Source of the DNA: F23-B02 sp963613665
GTDB taxonomy: Bacteria; Bacillota; Clostridia; Oscillospirales; Oscillospiraceae
NCBI GenBank assembly: GCA_963613665.1
Contig: CAVEAL010000005.1
Location: forward strand, 48,266 to 112,265
Reading direction: 5' to 3'
Length of the DNA: 64,000 bases
Shown here: positions 31,659 through 40,600 of the stretch, piece after piece
How the letters are laid out: each line of letters opens with the position of its first letter
How positions within the stretch are numbered: the first letter of the stretch is position 1
Translations under genes and position numbers: made by a program
Notes under the pieces: generated by a model
Told to the model about the DNA's origin: nothing
Database searches by the model: none
Seen by the model: the letters and a program-made list of their open reading frames with translations, nothing else

Positions 31659-31853
31659 ATGGCAGAAGAAATCAAAATCACAAAGAAATCAGCCCGTAAG
31701 GGAGATGACGGCTACAAGGTCGTATCCGTGCGCATGAAGGACGAGACCGTTGAAAAATTGGATGTCCTTTCGGCAAAAACAAACCGCTCACGCAACGAAC
31801 TTATAAACATTCTGATCGAATCGGCTATCAATATCGTAAAAATCGAAGAATGA
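31659..31853 (+). CDS. Ribbon-helix-helix (CopG/Arc-like) DNA-binding protein
   Basis: A 64-residue protein. After a basic N-terminus the RHH fold is clear: YKVVSVRMKDETVEKLDVLS (strand and helix A) and NRSRNELINILIESAI (helix B). Such dimers bind short palindromes and commonly autoregulate plasmid-, ICE- or antitoxin-type operons. The ATG at 31659 follows GAGGTG; the GTG two codons upstream overlaps that site. No toxin partner is obvious, the neighbours being the unknown 86-aa protein and a lipoprotein. Confidence 0.82.
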   Translation: MAEEIKITKKSARKGDDGYKVVSVRMKDETVEKLDVLSAKTNRSRNELINILIESAINIVKIEE

Positions 31854-31873
31854 GCGACAGCTATTCAATGACA

Positions 31874-31905
31874 AAAGGGCGGAAAACTCCTCCCTTTCTT
31901 TTTTT
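31874..31905 (+). terminator. Terminator of the RHH gene
   Basis: AAAGGGCGGA and TCCTCCCTTT with one mismatch, followed by CTTTTTTTATG. Confidence 0.75.
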
Positions 31906-31920
31906 ATGCGTATCATTAAA

Positions 31921-31955
31921 ATGCACTCCAAAAGTCAGAAGCTTTTGGAGTGCAT
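31921..31955 (-). terminator. Hairpin downstream of recG
   Basis: Perfect 14-bp arms (ATGCACTCCAAAAG and its complement) around a seven-base loop; a short TTTAAT follows on the minus strand. Confidence 0.55.
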
Positions 31956-31981
31956 ATCACATTGCAAGCCGTTTTCAATTT

Positions 31982-34057
31982 TCAATTTAATGTATCTGCA
32001 TTGAGAGCAAAGAGCCTCTCGACGGCCGTTTTCAGCGCGGTGTGCTCCGGAGCGGCGAGCTCGGGGTCGGAAAAAAGCAGTTCCTGCGCCGCCTGCTGGG
32101 CGGTTTGCAGGACGTTCATGTCAGAGCACAGGTCTGCAACGTGCATGGCCGGAAGTCCGTGCTGGCGCGAGCCGAAGAAATCGCCCGGTCCGCGCAGTCT
32201 GAGGTCCTCCTCCGATATCTTGAAGCCGTCGTTTGTCTTGGTCATGATCTTCAGCCGCGCCTGCGTCGCCTCGTTATCGCTGTCGGACACGAGCACGCAG
32301 TAGCTCTTGTGCCGGCCTCGTCCGACGCGGCCTCGCAGCTGGTGCAGCTGGCTCAGGCCGAAACGGTCGGCGTTTTCTATTATCATGAGCGCCGCGTTCG
32401 GAACGTCAACGCCGACCTCGATGACCGTGGTCGAGACGAGAATATCAATATCTCCCGCGACGAAGCCTGCCATAATGTCGTTTTTGTCCCTGGCCTTGAG
32501 CTTGCCGTGGACGCAGGCGACCTTCAGATCAGGGAATATCCTTTGCAGCTCGGCGGCATGCTCCTGCGCAGAGCGCACATTCGGCGGAAGCTCCTCGCTT
32601 TCCTCGATCATCGGGCAGACGACGAACACCTGCCGTCCCTCGGAAACGAGCCTGCGGATAAAGCCGTTCAGGCGCGTGCGGTAGCTCTCCGTTACGGCAA
32701 AGGTATCGACCTTCTGCCTGCCGGGCGGCATTTCGTCGATGACGGAAATGTCAAGGTCGCCGTAAATGATGAGTGCCAGCGTGCGAGGTATCGGCGTTGC
32801 GGACATGACGAGCACATGCGGCCGCTCTCCCTTGGATATGAGGCTCGAGCGCTGGTTCACGCCGAAGCGGTGCTGCTCGTCGGTTATGACAAGGGCAAGG
32901 TCAGAATACTCGACATCCTCGGAAAACAGAGCATGAGTGCCGATGATGAGGTCGAGCGCACCGGCGGCAAGCTCTGCCTTGACCTCTCGTTTTTGCTTTG
33001 CGGTCATCGAGCCCGTGAGCAGGCCGATGCGCAGCCCGAAGGGCGCAAGGAAGGAGTTTAACGTTTCAAAATGCTGCCGCGCAAGTATCTCCGTGGGTGC
33101 CATGAAGGCGGAGGCATAGCCGTTTTTCCATGTGTACCACACGAGCGCCGCCGCGACGAGCGTTTTGCCGCTGCCGACATCGCCCTGAACGAGCCTGTTC
33201 ATCGCCCTGCCCGAGCGCATATCGCGCACGGCATCGGAAACGGCGCGCCTCTGCGCACCCGTCGGCTCGAACGGCAAACTTTCGAAGAACTCGTCAAAAT
33301 TTTCCTCGCGCAGCGCTATGCCGCTCTGCTTTGAGTGGCTGCCCTTCATTTTGCCCAGGGCGCAGTCCAGCAGGAAAAGCTCCTCAAAAACGAGCCTTCG
33401 CCGCGCAAGCTCGAGATCCTCGAAGCTCGCGGGAAAGTGGATATTCTCGTAAGCGTAGCCCGTCTGCGCAAGGCGGTATTTCTCGCGCAGGCTCTCCGGC
33501 AGCACCTCGGGCAGCTCAGATGAGCAGGCATCCAGCGCCTGCCGGACGGCGGTCATTATCAGCTTCTGCGAAAGCCCGGTTGTCAGCCTGTAGATCGGAA
33601 CGATGCGCCCCGTGACGCCGCCGATCGTGCCCTGGCGCTCCACAACGGGATTTGTCATTGTCCTCCGGCCGCCTACACCGACTATCCTGCCGTAGATATT
33701 CAGGCAGTCGCCGCGGTGGATGCTGTTTTTGATATAAGGCTGATTGAAAAACGTTATGTCAACCGAGCCGCTCTCGTCCACTACGCGGAACTTAACAAGC
33801 TCAAGTCCCCTTTTTATCCTGACGAGGTGCGCGTCCTCGGCGGCGAGGGCGTTTATGCACACCGTTTCGCCGTCGCAGGTGAGTGCGATGGGCTTAAAGC
33901 TGCTGCGGTCCTCATATTTGCGGGGAAAATACGAAACAAGGTCACGGACGGTAAAGACGCCGAGCTTGTTAAGCAGCTGCGCCTTTTTCTCGCCTATGCC
34001 CTTGCAGTATCGTATATCGGTTTCAAGATAGTTCATTTTTGAAGTTTGAATCTCCAT
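31982..34057 (-). CDS. recG: ATP-dependent DNA helicase RecG
   Basis: A 691-residue RecG: rescues stalled forks and remodels Holliday junctions. An N-terminal wedge/OB domain (about 60-150) is followed by helicase motor motifs: QGDVGSGKTLVA (Walker A), IGTHALFSEDVEY, DEQHRFGV (motif II, DEQH as in RecG), SATPIPRTLAL (motif III), VEVGVDVPNA and QLRGRVGRG (motif VI). The length is typical. It overlaps the upstream mpg gene by 25 bases; an alternative ATG eight codons in would almost remove the overlap. Last gene of the apbE-mpg-recG unit. Confidence 0.96.
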   Translation of the reverse strand: MEIQTSKMNYLETDIRYCKGIGEKKAQLLNKLGVFTVRDLVSYFPRKYEDRSSFKPIALTCDGETVCINALAAEDAHLVRIKRGLELVKFRVVDESGSVDITFFNQPYIKNSIHRGDCLNIYGRIVGVGGRRTMTNPVVERQGTIGGVTGRIVPIYRLTTGLSQKLIMTAVRQALDACSSELPEVLPESLREKYRLAQTGYAYENIHFPASFEDLELARRRLVFEELFLLDCALGKMKGSHSKQSGIALREENFDEFFESLPFEPTGAQRRAVSDAVRDMRSGRAMNRLVQGDVGSGKTLVAAALVWYTWKNGYASAFMAPTEILARQHFETLNSFLAPFGLRIGLLTGSMTAKQKREVKAELAAGALDLIIGTHALFSEDVEYSDLALVITDEQHRFGVNQRSSLISKGERPHVLVMSATPIPRTLALIIYGDLDISVIDEMPPGRQKVDTFAVTESYRTRLNGFIRRLVSEGRQVFVVCPMIEESEELPPNVRSAQEHAAELQRIFPDLKVACVHGKLKARDKNDIMAGFVAGDIDILVSTTVIEVGVDVPNAALMIIENADRFGLSQLHQLRGRVGRGRHKSYCVLVSDSDNEATQARLKIMTKTNDGFKISEEDLRLRGPGDFFGSRQHGLPAMHVADLCSDMNVLQTAQQAAQELLFSDPELAAPEHTALKTAVERLFALNADTLN

Positions 34058-34539
34058 AAAGCTTCACGGTCGGCAGGCTCGGCATAGGATATTCCCACGC
34101 GCGGAAGCTGTATTATGTCAACCTTCGAGCCGTCGTCCTCAATGCGCAGGCCGCCGCAGGAGAGAATATCAAGGCCGTTGAAGCTGCGGTCAACACCGAG
34201 CTCCTTTGTGAGCTTACCCGGTCCTTCAAAGCCCTTACAGCAGCGGATGAGCACCGCCTGCGGCTCGTCCTCCCTGCCGGACACGATATTTAGCATCTCA
34301 TGCATTCCGTAGCAGAGGTAAACGTATATCGTACCGCCGTCGCGCCAGAGCACCCCGGTGCGCTTTGTTTTGCCCTTATGGGCGTGACAGGCGGTATCCT
34401 CCGTGCCGCGGTAGGCCTCCGTTTCAGTTATTCTCAGGCGCTTTTCGCTGCCGTCGGGAAAGCGCCGCACGATGAGCTTACCCACGAGCGCGGGCGCAAG
34501 CGTCAATGCGTCGGCGCGGAAAAATTCGCGGCCGGTCAT
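34033..34539 (-). CDS. DNA-3-methyladenine glycosylase (AAG/Mpg type)
   Basis: A 168-residue alkyladenine glycosylase that excises alkylated purines in base excision repair. The family block RITETEAYRGTEDTACHAHKGKTKRT includes the catalytic Glu, and YVYLCYGMHEMLNIVSG lines the base pocket; PGKLTKELGV is also conserved. The protein is a little shorter than the roughly 190-200 usual. Its ATG is one base after the apbE stop, and its end overlaps recG, giving a DNA repair pair behind a flavin transferase gene. Confidence 0.94.
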   Translation of the reverse strand: MTGREFFRADALTLAPALVGKLIVRRFPDGSEKRLRITETEAYRGTEDTACHAHKGKTKRTGVLWRDGGTIYVYLCYGMHEMLNIVSGREDEPQAVLIRCCKGFEGPGKLTKELGVDRSFNGLDILSCGGLRIEDDGSKVDIIQLPRVGISYAEPADREALWRFKLQK

Positions 34540-34540
34540 G

Positions 34541-35587
34541 TCACTCCACCATTTTGAGCGTATAGTCCGTACGGTTTGTGAGCGTGAACACCTCGAGCAG
34601 TCCGGTAGTGCACAGTATCTCGTTATCCTTGGTTATCATTATCATCTCGAAGCCGCCGTTATTGCGCCAGTATTCAAGCGCGGCGCTCTCGCCGAGGACG
34701 AACATCGCCGTGGACAGGCAGTCGGCCAGCGTTCCGTCAGAGCAGACGATAGTGACGGACACGAGGTCGTTATCGGCAGGCTTGCCGGTGCTCGGGTCTA
34801 TCAGATGGTGATACTTCACACCGTCGGAGCCGGTGAAATAGCGCTGATAGCTGCCGCTGGTTATAATGGCCGTCTCGCCGACGGAGAGAGTTCCGACATA
34901 GCTGCCCGTGTCGTTCGGGTCCTCGACGGCGACCGTCCAATTTGAGCCGTCGGGCTTCGTACCGAGAGTCTGCACGTTTCCGCCGAGTGAAACTATGCCG
35001 CTCGTCACGCCGCTTTTGCGCATGGCGTCGATCGCGTATTTGGACGCACAGCCCTTTGCGACCGCACCGAAGCTTATCTGCGTTCCCGAGGGCATGCGCA
35101 CGGAGTAGTTTGCCTCACCCTCGAAGTTCGTGATCTCGGTCTTGCCGAAGCCGAGATTCTTGCGCAGCTGCTTTATCTCGTCGTCAGAGGGAATGCGGCC
35201 GGTCTCGTCATTGAACTCGCCCCAAGCCTCGTACAGCGGGTACACCGACAGGTCGAGCGCACCGCCCGAGAGATTGTAAACGCTCAGTGCAGTCGAGAGC
35301 ATTTCGTTTACCTGCGGCGTGACGATAACGTCCTTGCCCTCGGCGCTGTTTATCTGCGCCGTGTAGCTGCCCTCGTTATCCGGATCGAGCATATCGTCCA
35401 TTGCGTTTATAACACCGACGGCGGCGCTTATACCGTCGTTTGCGTACTTTCCGTAGGCGGTCAGCGTCATGACCGTATCCATTGCGAACATCTGCTTCTG
35501 CACGGGTTCGTTGCCGGAGCACGCGCACAGCGGAAGTACCATTGCCGCACACAGCAGCAGCGCGATAATTTTTTCAGCCAGCTTCAT
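34541..35587 (-). CDS. apbE: FAD:protein FMN transferase, lipoprotein
   Basis: A 348-residue ApbE: covalently attaches FMN to threonines of extracytoplasmic flavoproteins such as Rnf or FMN-binding-domain proteins. The lipobox is LCACSG, giving a membrane-anchored extracytoplasmic enzyme. Family motifs include AMDTVMTLTAYG, ISFGAVAKGCASKYAIDAM with a Mg/FAD-binding role, SLGGNVQTLG and YHHLIDPSTGKPADND. First gene of the unit with mpg and recG. The NusG-II/Gx pair at 56443-57301, often associated with flavinylation loci, is 21 kb away. Confidence 0.94.
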   Translation of the reverse strand: MKLAEKIIALLLCAAMVLPLCACSGNEPVQKQMFAMDTVMTLTAYGKYANDGISAAVGVINAMDDMLDPDNEGSYTAQINSAEGKDVIVTPQVNEMLSTALSVYNLSGGALDLSVYPLYEAWGEFNDETGRIPSDDEIKQLRKNLGFGKTEITNFEGEANYSVRMPSGTQISFGAVAKGCASKYAIDAMRKSGVTSGIVSLGGNVQTLGTKPDGSNWTVAVEDPNDTGSYVGTLSVGETAIITSGSYQRYFTGSDGVKYHHLIDPSTGKPADNDLVSVTIVCSDGTLADCLSTAMFVLGESAALEYWRNNGGFEMIMITKDNEILCTTGLLEVFTLTNRTDYTLKMVE

Positions 35588-35800
35588 ATCTTATCCTCGG
35601 AGTAAAATTTATTTTTATATTAATTCAGTATAACATATAAAAAAGCAATTGAAAACCGAAATTTTGCGGCTTCCAAGGCTGCACAGGCACTATAACTGTT
35701 TGTTGAATACGGAAACAAACACAATATATTGTAAGCTTCGCCTGAATGTTCAATTTACAGAACGTTTACGACTCCGTGCGCCGTATTACGACGGCCTATG

Positions 35801-35829
35801 TTGACATAACGCGACTTCTATGTTACAAT
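35801..35829 (+). promoter_or_regulatory. Strong sigma-A promoter of the NlpC/P60 gene
   Basis: TTGACA (35801-35806), a 17-base spacer and TACAAT (35824-35829). The predicted start is near 35836, 30 bases before the ATG. Confidence 0.8.
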
Positions 35830-35867
35830 TTGATTACACATTGAAATATTTCACGGAGAGTTCAAAG

Positions 35868-37403
35868 ATGAAAAAACGACTTATCAGTACGGTGCTGGCA
35901 GTGATAATGTGCGTTTCGCTGCTTGCCATACCCGCCGACGCATCCGGCATAAGCGGAGCACGCACAACGAGCGCCCTCAATCTCAGAAGCGGCGCGGGCA
36001 CAGGCAAATCAATAATAATGACCATGCCGGCCGGTGCGGAGGTCATAGTCGGCATGACCCAGAACGGCTGGTGCAAGGTCGTTTATAACGACACCGTGGG
36101 CTACGCCTCGGCAGACTATCTCAAGACGGTCAGCAAGGTCAGCGGCAATTTCGGAACCGGCACGATATCCGGCGACGACGTGCGCATGAGAAGCGGAGCC
36201 GGCACAGGCAGCTCCGTCATCGGCACCTACGATAAGGGCACAAAAATGTCCGTTATCGGAGCCGCCGGCAACTGGTATCAGGTAAGCTGCAACGGCAAGA
36301 CCGGCTATGTGAGCGCCGATTACATGAAGCTCACGGTCGGAAACACCGGTTCCTCGTCCTCGTCCACACCCGCCCCGACCTCATCGGCAGACACTACGGC
36401 GTCGGGCGGCTTCAAGGCAAGCGTCATAGGAACGAGCGTAAGGCTCAGGAGCCAGCCGAATACAAGCTCCGACACGCTCGGCTATTACTCCAACGGCGTC
36501 ATTCTGACGGCAACGGGCTCGGTCGCCGACTGGTACAAGGTCTCCTACAACGGCAAGACCGGCTACATGGCGGCAAAGTATGTCCGCATAACGCCGGACA
36601 CCGCCTATTCTGCGGCGAAAAGCGGCAGCGTCACCGGCAGCGGCGTACGCCTGAGGATGGGGCCGAGCACCGACTTTGCATCCATAGGCACGCTCAACAA
36701 GGGTGCAAGCGTCAAGATAAGCGGTGAGACCGGCTCATGGTACGAGGTCAGCTGCAACGGCGAGTACGGCTACATGAGCAAGGACTACATAAAGGTCGTG
36801 AGCACCGCATCGACCCAGACGGTCGAAAAGATGGACAACATCGGCATAGTCACCGGCAACGGTGTGCGCATGAGAAGCGGAGCCGGCACGAGCTACTCCG
36901 TCATCGGCTATTACAACAAGGGCATTCAGGTCCAGGTGACCGGCAAGACCGGCTCGTGGTATGCGGTGAGCTATAACGGTCTGAGCGGCTACATGAGCAG
37001 CGACTATGTAAAGCTCAGCACAGGCAGCGCAGTCGCCGATCAGATAGTCGCAGCCGCAAAGCAGTATCTCGGAACGCCTTACGTCTACGGCGGCTCGTCC
37101 CCCCGCGGCTTTGACTGCTCGGGCTTCATGTACTATCTCTACGGTCAGTACGGCTACAAGCTCTGGCGCGGCGCGACCGGCCAGTGGAACAACAACGGCA
37201 CGAAGGTTGACAAGAGCGATCTTCAGCCCGGAGACCTCGTGTTCTTCTCCGACAGCGTCGATCCCATCGGACACGTCGGCATGTACATCGGAAACGGCCA
37301 ATTTATTCACGCCTCCTCCGGCAAGGGCTGCGTTGTGATAACGGATCTCAGCTCCAGCTATTACACCAATCACTACACCGGCGCAAAGCGCATCATTCAG
37401 TAG
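35868..37403 (+). CDS. Secreted NlpC/P60 endopeptidase with five SH3b repeats
   Basis: A 511-residue exported wall hydrolase. The signal peptide is residues 1-26. Five bacterial SH3 domains follow at about 30-86, 97-156, 183-241, 254-311 and 326-383, with a Ser/Thr/Pro linker (161-180) after the second. The C-terminal NlpC/P60 domain (390-511) has Cys417 in RGFDCSGF, His469 in IGHVGMYI and a third polar residue at His481. It probably cuts D-Glu-diaminopimelate bonds in stem peptides during growth or separation. The ATG at 35868 follows GGAGAG; the in-frame start at 35820 lies upstream of the promoter's start point. Confidence 0.95.
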   Translation: MKKRLISTVLAVIMCVSLLAIPADASGISGARTTSALNLRSGAGTGKSIIMTMPAGAEVIVGMTQNGWCKVVYNDTVGYASADYLKTVSKVSGNFGTGTISGDDVRMRSGAGTGSSVIGTYDKGTKMSVIGAAGNWYQVSCNGKTGYVSADYMKLTVGNTGSSSSSTPAPTSSADTTASGGFKASVIGTSVRLRSQPNTSSDTLGYYSNGVILTATGSVADWYKVSYNGKTGYMAAKYVRITPDTAYSAAKSGSVTGSGVRLRMGPSTDFASIGTLNKGASVKISGETGSWYEVSCNGEYGYMSKDYIKVVSTASTQTVEKMDNIGIVTGNGVRMRSGAGTSYSVIGYYNKGIQVQVTGKTGSWYAVSYNGLSGYMSSDYVKLSTGSAVADQIVAAAKQYLGTPYVYGGSSPRGFDCSGFMYYLYGQYGYKLWRGATGQWNNNGTKVDKSDLQPGDLVFFSDSVDPIGHVGMYIGNGQFIHASSGKGCVVITDLSSSYYTNHYTGAKRIIQ

Positions 37404-37424
37404 AACATAAAAAAGCATTAAAAT

Positions 37425-37451
37425 GCCCCGCAGTCGTAAAAACTGCGGGGC
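37425..37451. terminator. Terminator of the NlpC/P60 gene
   Basis: GCCCCGCAGT and ACTGCGGGGC (10 bp) around a seven-base loop. T-runs are modest on the plus strand and better on the minus strand (CATTTTAATG). Confidence 0.75.
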
Positions 37452-37617
37452 TGTGTATTTTGTGGGCGGGTCTTCCTACCCTTCCCGTCTCAACGAGACT
37501 ATGTAATGATAGCATATTTCACGAACACATTAAATACACATTTACAACAAATAAATTCATTTCCATTTGTGGTTAATTCACAAATAAATAAAAAATTTTT
37601 ACACATTTGACATATGC
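37452..37617. other. Convergent intergenic segment with small hairpins
   Basis: There is no ORF. The minus strand shows GTCTC-GTT-GAGAC (37499-37487) and GGGT-AGGAAG-ACCC, followed by the terminator at 37451-37425; the rest is AT-rich. It could be a short stable RNA read on the minus strand. No riboswitch consensus I know fits. Confidence 0.35.
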
Positions 37618-37656
37618 AAGCCCCCGATCTTCAGGACTGCCTGAAAATCGGGGGCT
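37618..37656 (-). terminator. Terminator of the SLH surface protein gene
   Basis: Eighteen-base arms (AAGCCCCCGAT..TTCAGG) pairing at 17 positions around ACTG, ten bases past the stop. Confidence 0.85.
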
Positions 37657-37666
37657 TATGATTTTT

Positions 37667-40600
37667 TTACAATGCCACGGGGACCTTCAATATGAACTTG
37701 TTGCAGTAGCGCGAGAGCATTGCCGCGATCTGCGCACGGGTCGCCGTTCCCTGCGGCGTGAGCGTTGTCGATGTCGTGCCGCTTATAACGCCCGAGCCGA
37801 TGCCCCACTGGAAGGCCTGCGTCATGCCCTTGGATATCTTCAGAACGTCGGAGTAGCCGAGGATATTCGCCGTATCGTACTGCGAAACATCGTCGCCTGC
37901 GTAGTTCTTCGAGTATCGGAAGAGCATGGTGACAAGCTGCTCGCGGGTGATCTGTCCGTTGGTGCCGAACTGCGTTTCCGAGTAGCCGTATATTATGCCG
38001 TTTGCGACGCCCCAGCGCACCGCCTCATAGCAGAAGCTGCCGCTCTGAACGTCGGTGAACTGACATCCGCTGCCGGGAACCACGGGAGAGCCGGAAAGAC
38101 GCCAAAGCGTTGTTATAAACTGCGATCTCTTGGTCGGGCTCGTCGGTGAGAACGTCGTGTCCGTCGTGCCGTACATAAGCCCCATCGTATACACAAAGCG
38201 GATGTTGTCATAGCACCAGTCGCTGAGCTTTACGTCTGTAAAACGGTTTACATAACTGTTATAGCCGCTGTTGCTCTGCTTTGCAAACAGCGCCGTTATC
38301 GTATGATCCTCGCCGATGCTTATAAACTGATATGCGCTCTTTTCATTGAGCGTTACGCTCTTGCCGTCAACGAGGACATTTTTGATATAATAGCCGGAGG
38401 ATGCCTCGACCGTGAAGGTCAGCGCCTCGCCGCGCGCGGCGTTCATCGTCTTGGGGCTTATCGTGCCGCCCTCGGTCTGGATCACGTTTATCGTAAACTC
38501 GTAAGTAAGATCACCGTCGTCATAGCTGTCGTCGCCGGGATAGGGGTCTACTCTCTCGCCTATTGCCCAGCTTGCGGTGAACGTGGTGGCCGTCGTGACC
38601 TCCACCTTGCTCCCCGCGGCGTAGAGCTCATCGTTTGCCAGCCAGCCGCGCAGATGGTATCCCTTGTAGTAGATAAACGGCAGGCTGACCGTTCCGCTCT
38701 TATCCTCGAGAACGCCGACCATGCGGCTGCCCTTGTTGGGGTCGAGCGTCGCGTTGCCGATCTTTATCGTGCCGTAGTCGTAGATCTCAGCGCCGCCGGT
38801 CGTTCTGATGCGTGCATTTTTCTCGACGTTGAGTGTTGCGCGCTCCTGTATCGTCAGCTTGCTGCCGCCGGGGATCTTGTGCGGATTTCCGGACTCGAGC
38901 GCCGCATTAACGATAAATTCGCCGCTGTAGAAGGTAAGGTCATAGGCCGTCGGATCGTCGGTCTTGACTGTCTGTATCGTGAGGCTCTCCTTGGAATAGA
39001 ATGCGCTGTTGCACGAATCGTCCGCCTTCGAGTGCGAATAGATGAACTTATCGCCGTTCAGGTTTATCAGGCCGCCGCTTTTTATGATGAAGGTGCCGAG
39101 GAGGCGGTTCATGCTGTTGACGGAGACGTTTGACATTATGATCAGCGAGAAATTTGCCGTGTTGAGCGTAACATCGTCGTCGATGCTGATATCCTCGTTG
39201 GTTTTGAGCTGTGCGTTTATCAGAAGCGTGACTTCGCCGCCGCCGGAGGCCGCGTTCGCGTCCTTAAGAGCCGTGAGGACGGAGAAATATTTCTTGTCGT
39301 TGAACACGGCCTGATACTGCTTGTAGTCCTTATCGCCCTTGGTGTCTGACGCGGAGATGAGCACCGGGAAGCCGGTAACGCCCTGGAGGTAGTATTCCTC
39401 CGAGTCGCCGATGCTCCAGTAGCAGTAGTTCGTCTCCGGATGTGCGTCAACGTACAGCTTGAGGGCGCTCGAGGCGTTTTTCGTGCGTGTGCCCTCAACG
39501 GTAACATAGTCGGCAAGGATGCACACGGCGCCGGTGCCGTTAAAGCTCTGCACCGTGGGATAGGCAACGCTGTAATCGCCGTCGGTGGGATAGCCCTGCT
39601 GGCAGGAACCGTAGAGGAAGTAGCAGTATTTTAACTGCGTGCCGACGGGCGCACCGGCTATCGCGCCGTAGGTGGAGGCGCCGTTTACCGCGCCGTAGCT
39701 CGTGCAGTTGATAACGGTGCCCATGTTGCCGCCGCCGATGATGCCGCCGGAGTTTGACGCGCCCGCGACCGAACAGCTCGTCCAGCAGTTTGCGATCGTG
39801 CCGAAGTTGAAGTCTGCGCAGATGGCGGCGGTATTTTTGCCCTTGGACGTGACAGCGCCGCTTATGCCGAGGTTCTTTACGACGGCATTGGTGCCGGTTA
39901 CATGGCCGAAGAAGCCCTGATCGTCGGCATTGCTGCTGATATACAGGTATTTGAGCGTGTAGCCCTGGCCGTCGAATATGCCCTTGAAGGGCTCGCTTGA
40001 CGTGCCCACGGGAGTCCACGAGGAGCCGCTCGCAGCGGAATACTGGACGGACATGTCGATATCATGCGTCATGAAGAATATGATATCGGAGGTCCTGTAG
40101 CCTTCGTTTACATACTTTCTGAACGCGACGAGATCCTCCAGGTTGCTTATGCTGTAGCATCCGCCCTTCACGCCGTCGGAGCGTGTGCTGTACAGCCCGC
40201 GCATTGTGTTTGTCGCCTCATAGTCGCCGCAGTAGCCGTCGTCGCCGCCGGTGCCGCTCTGCTTGGGATTGACGAGCACCGGGAAATAGCCGTTTGCGCC
40301 GGGTATCTCGTTTACGGACGAGGCGGTGTGCCATGAGCAGTACAGCTCGTTATTCTGCATATACACCCACGCGTTGAGCACCTCGAGCAGATCGTCTCCG
40401 GTGTAGCTGTCAACGGTGACGGCCTTTTGCAGGGTGCACTTCTGAGTACCGTCGGTATCGTACTTGAAGTACATGCAGTTATTAAAGACGCTTTTGCTGT
40501 CGGTCTTGTTATAGAAGGCATCTATAAGCCCATAGAGATAGTAGCAGTTATTGAATGTCGAGCCGTTCGATCTTCCGACGAAGCCGGACTTCTCGCCCTC

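Noticed and set aside
37461..37500. Possible riboswitch (c-di-GMP, guanidine or ZTP type) in the convergent gap
   Set aside because: None of the conserved core motifs I know for these classes is present, and no gene lies downstream in the right orientation.
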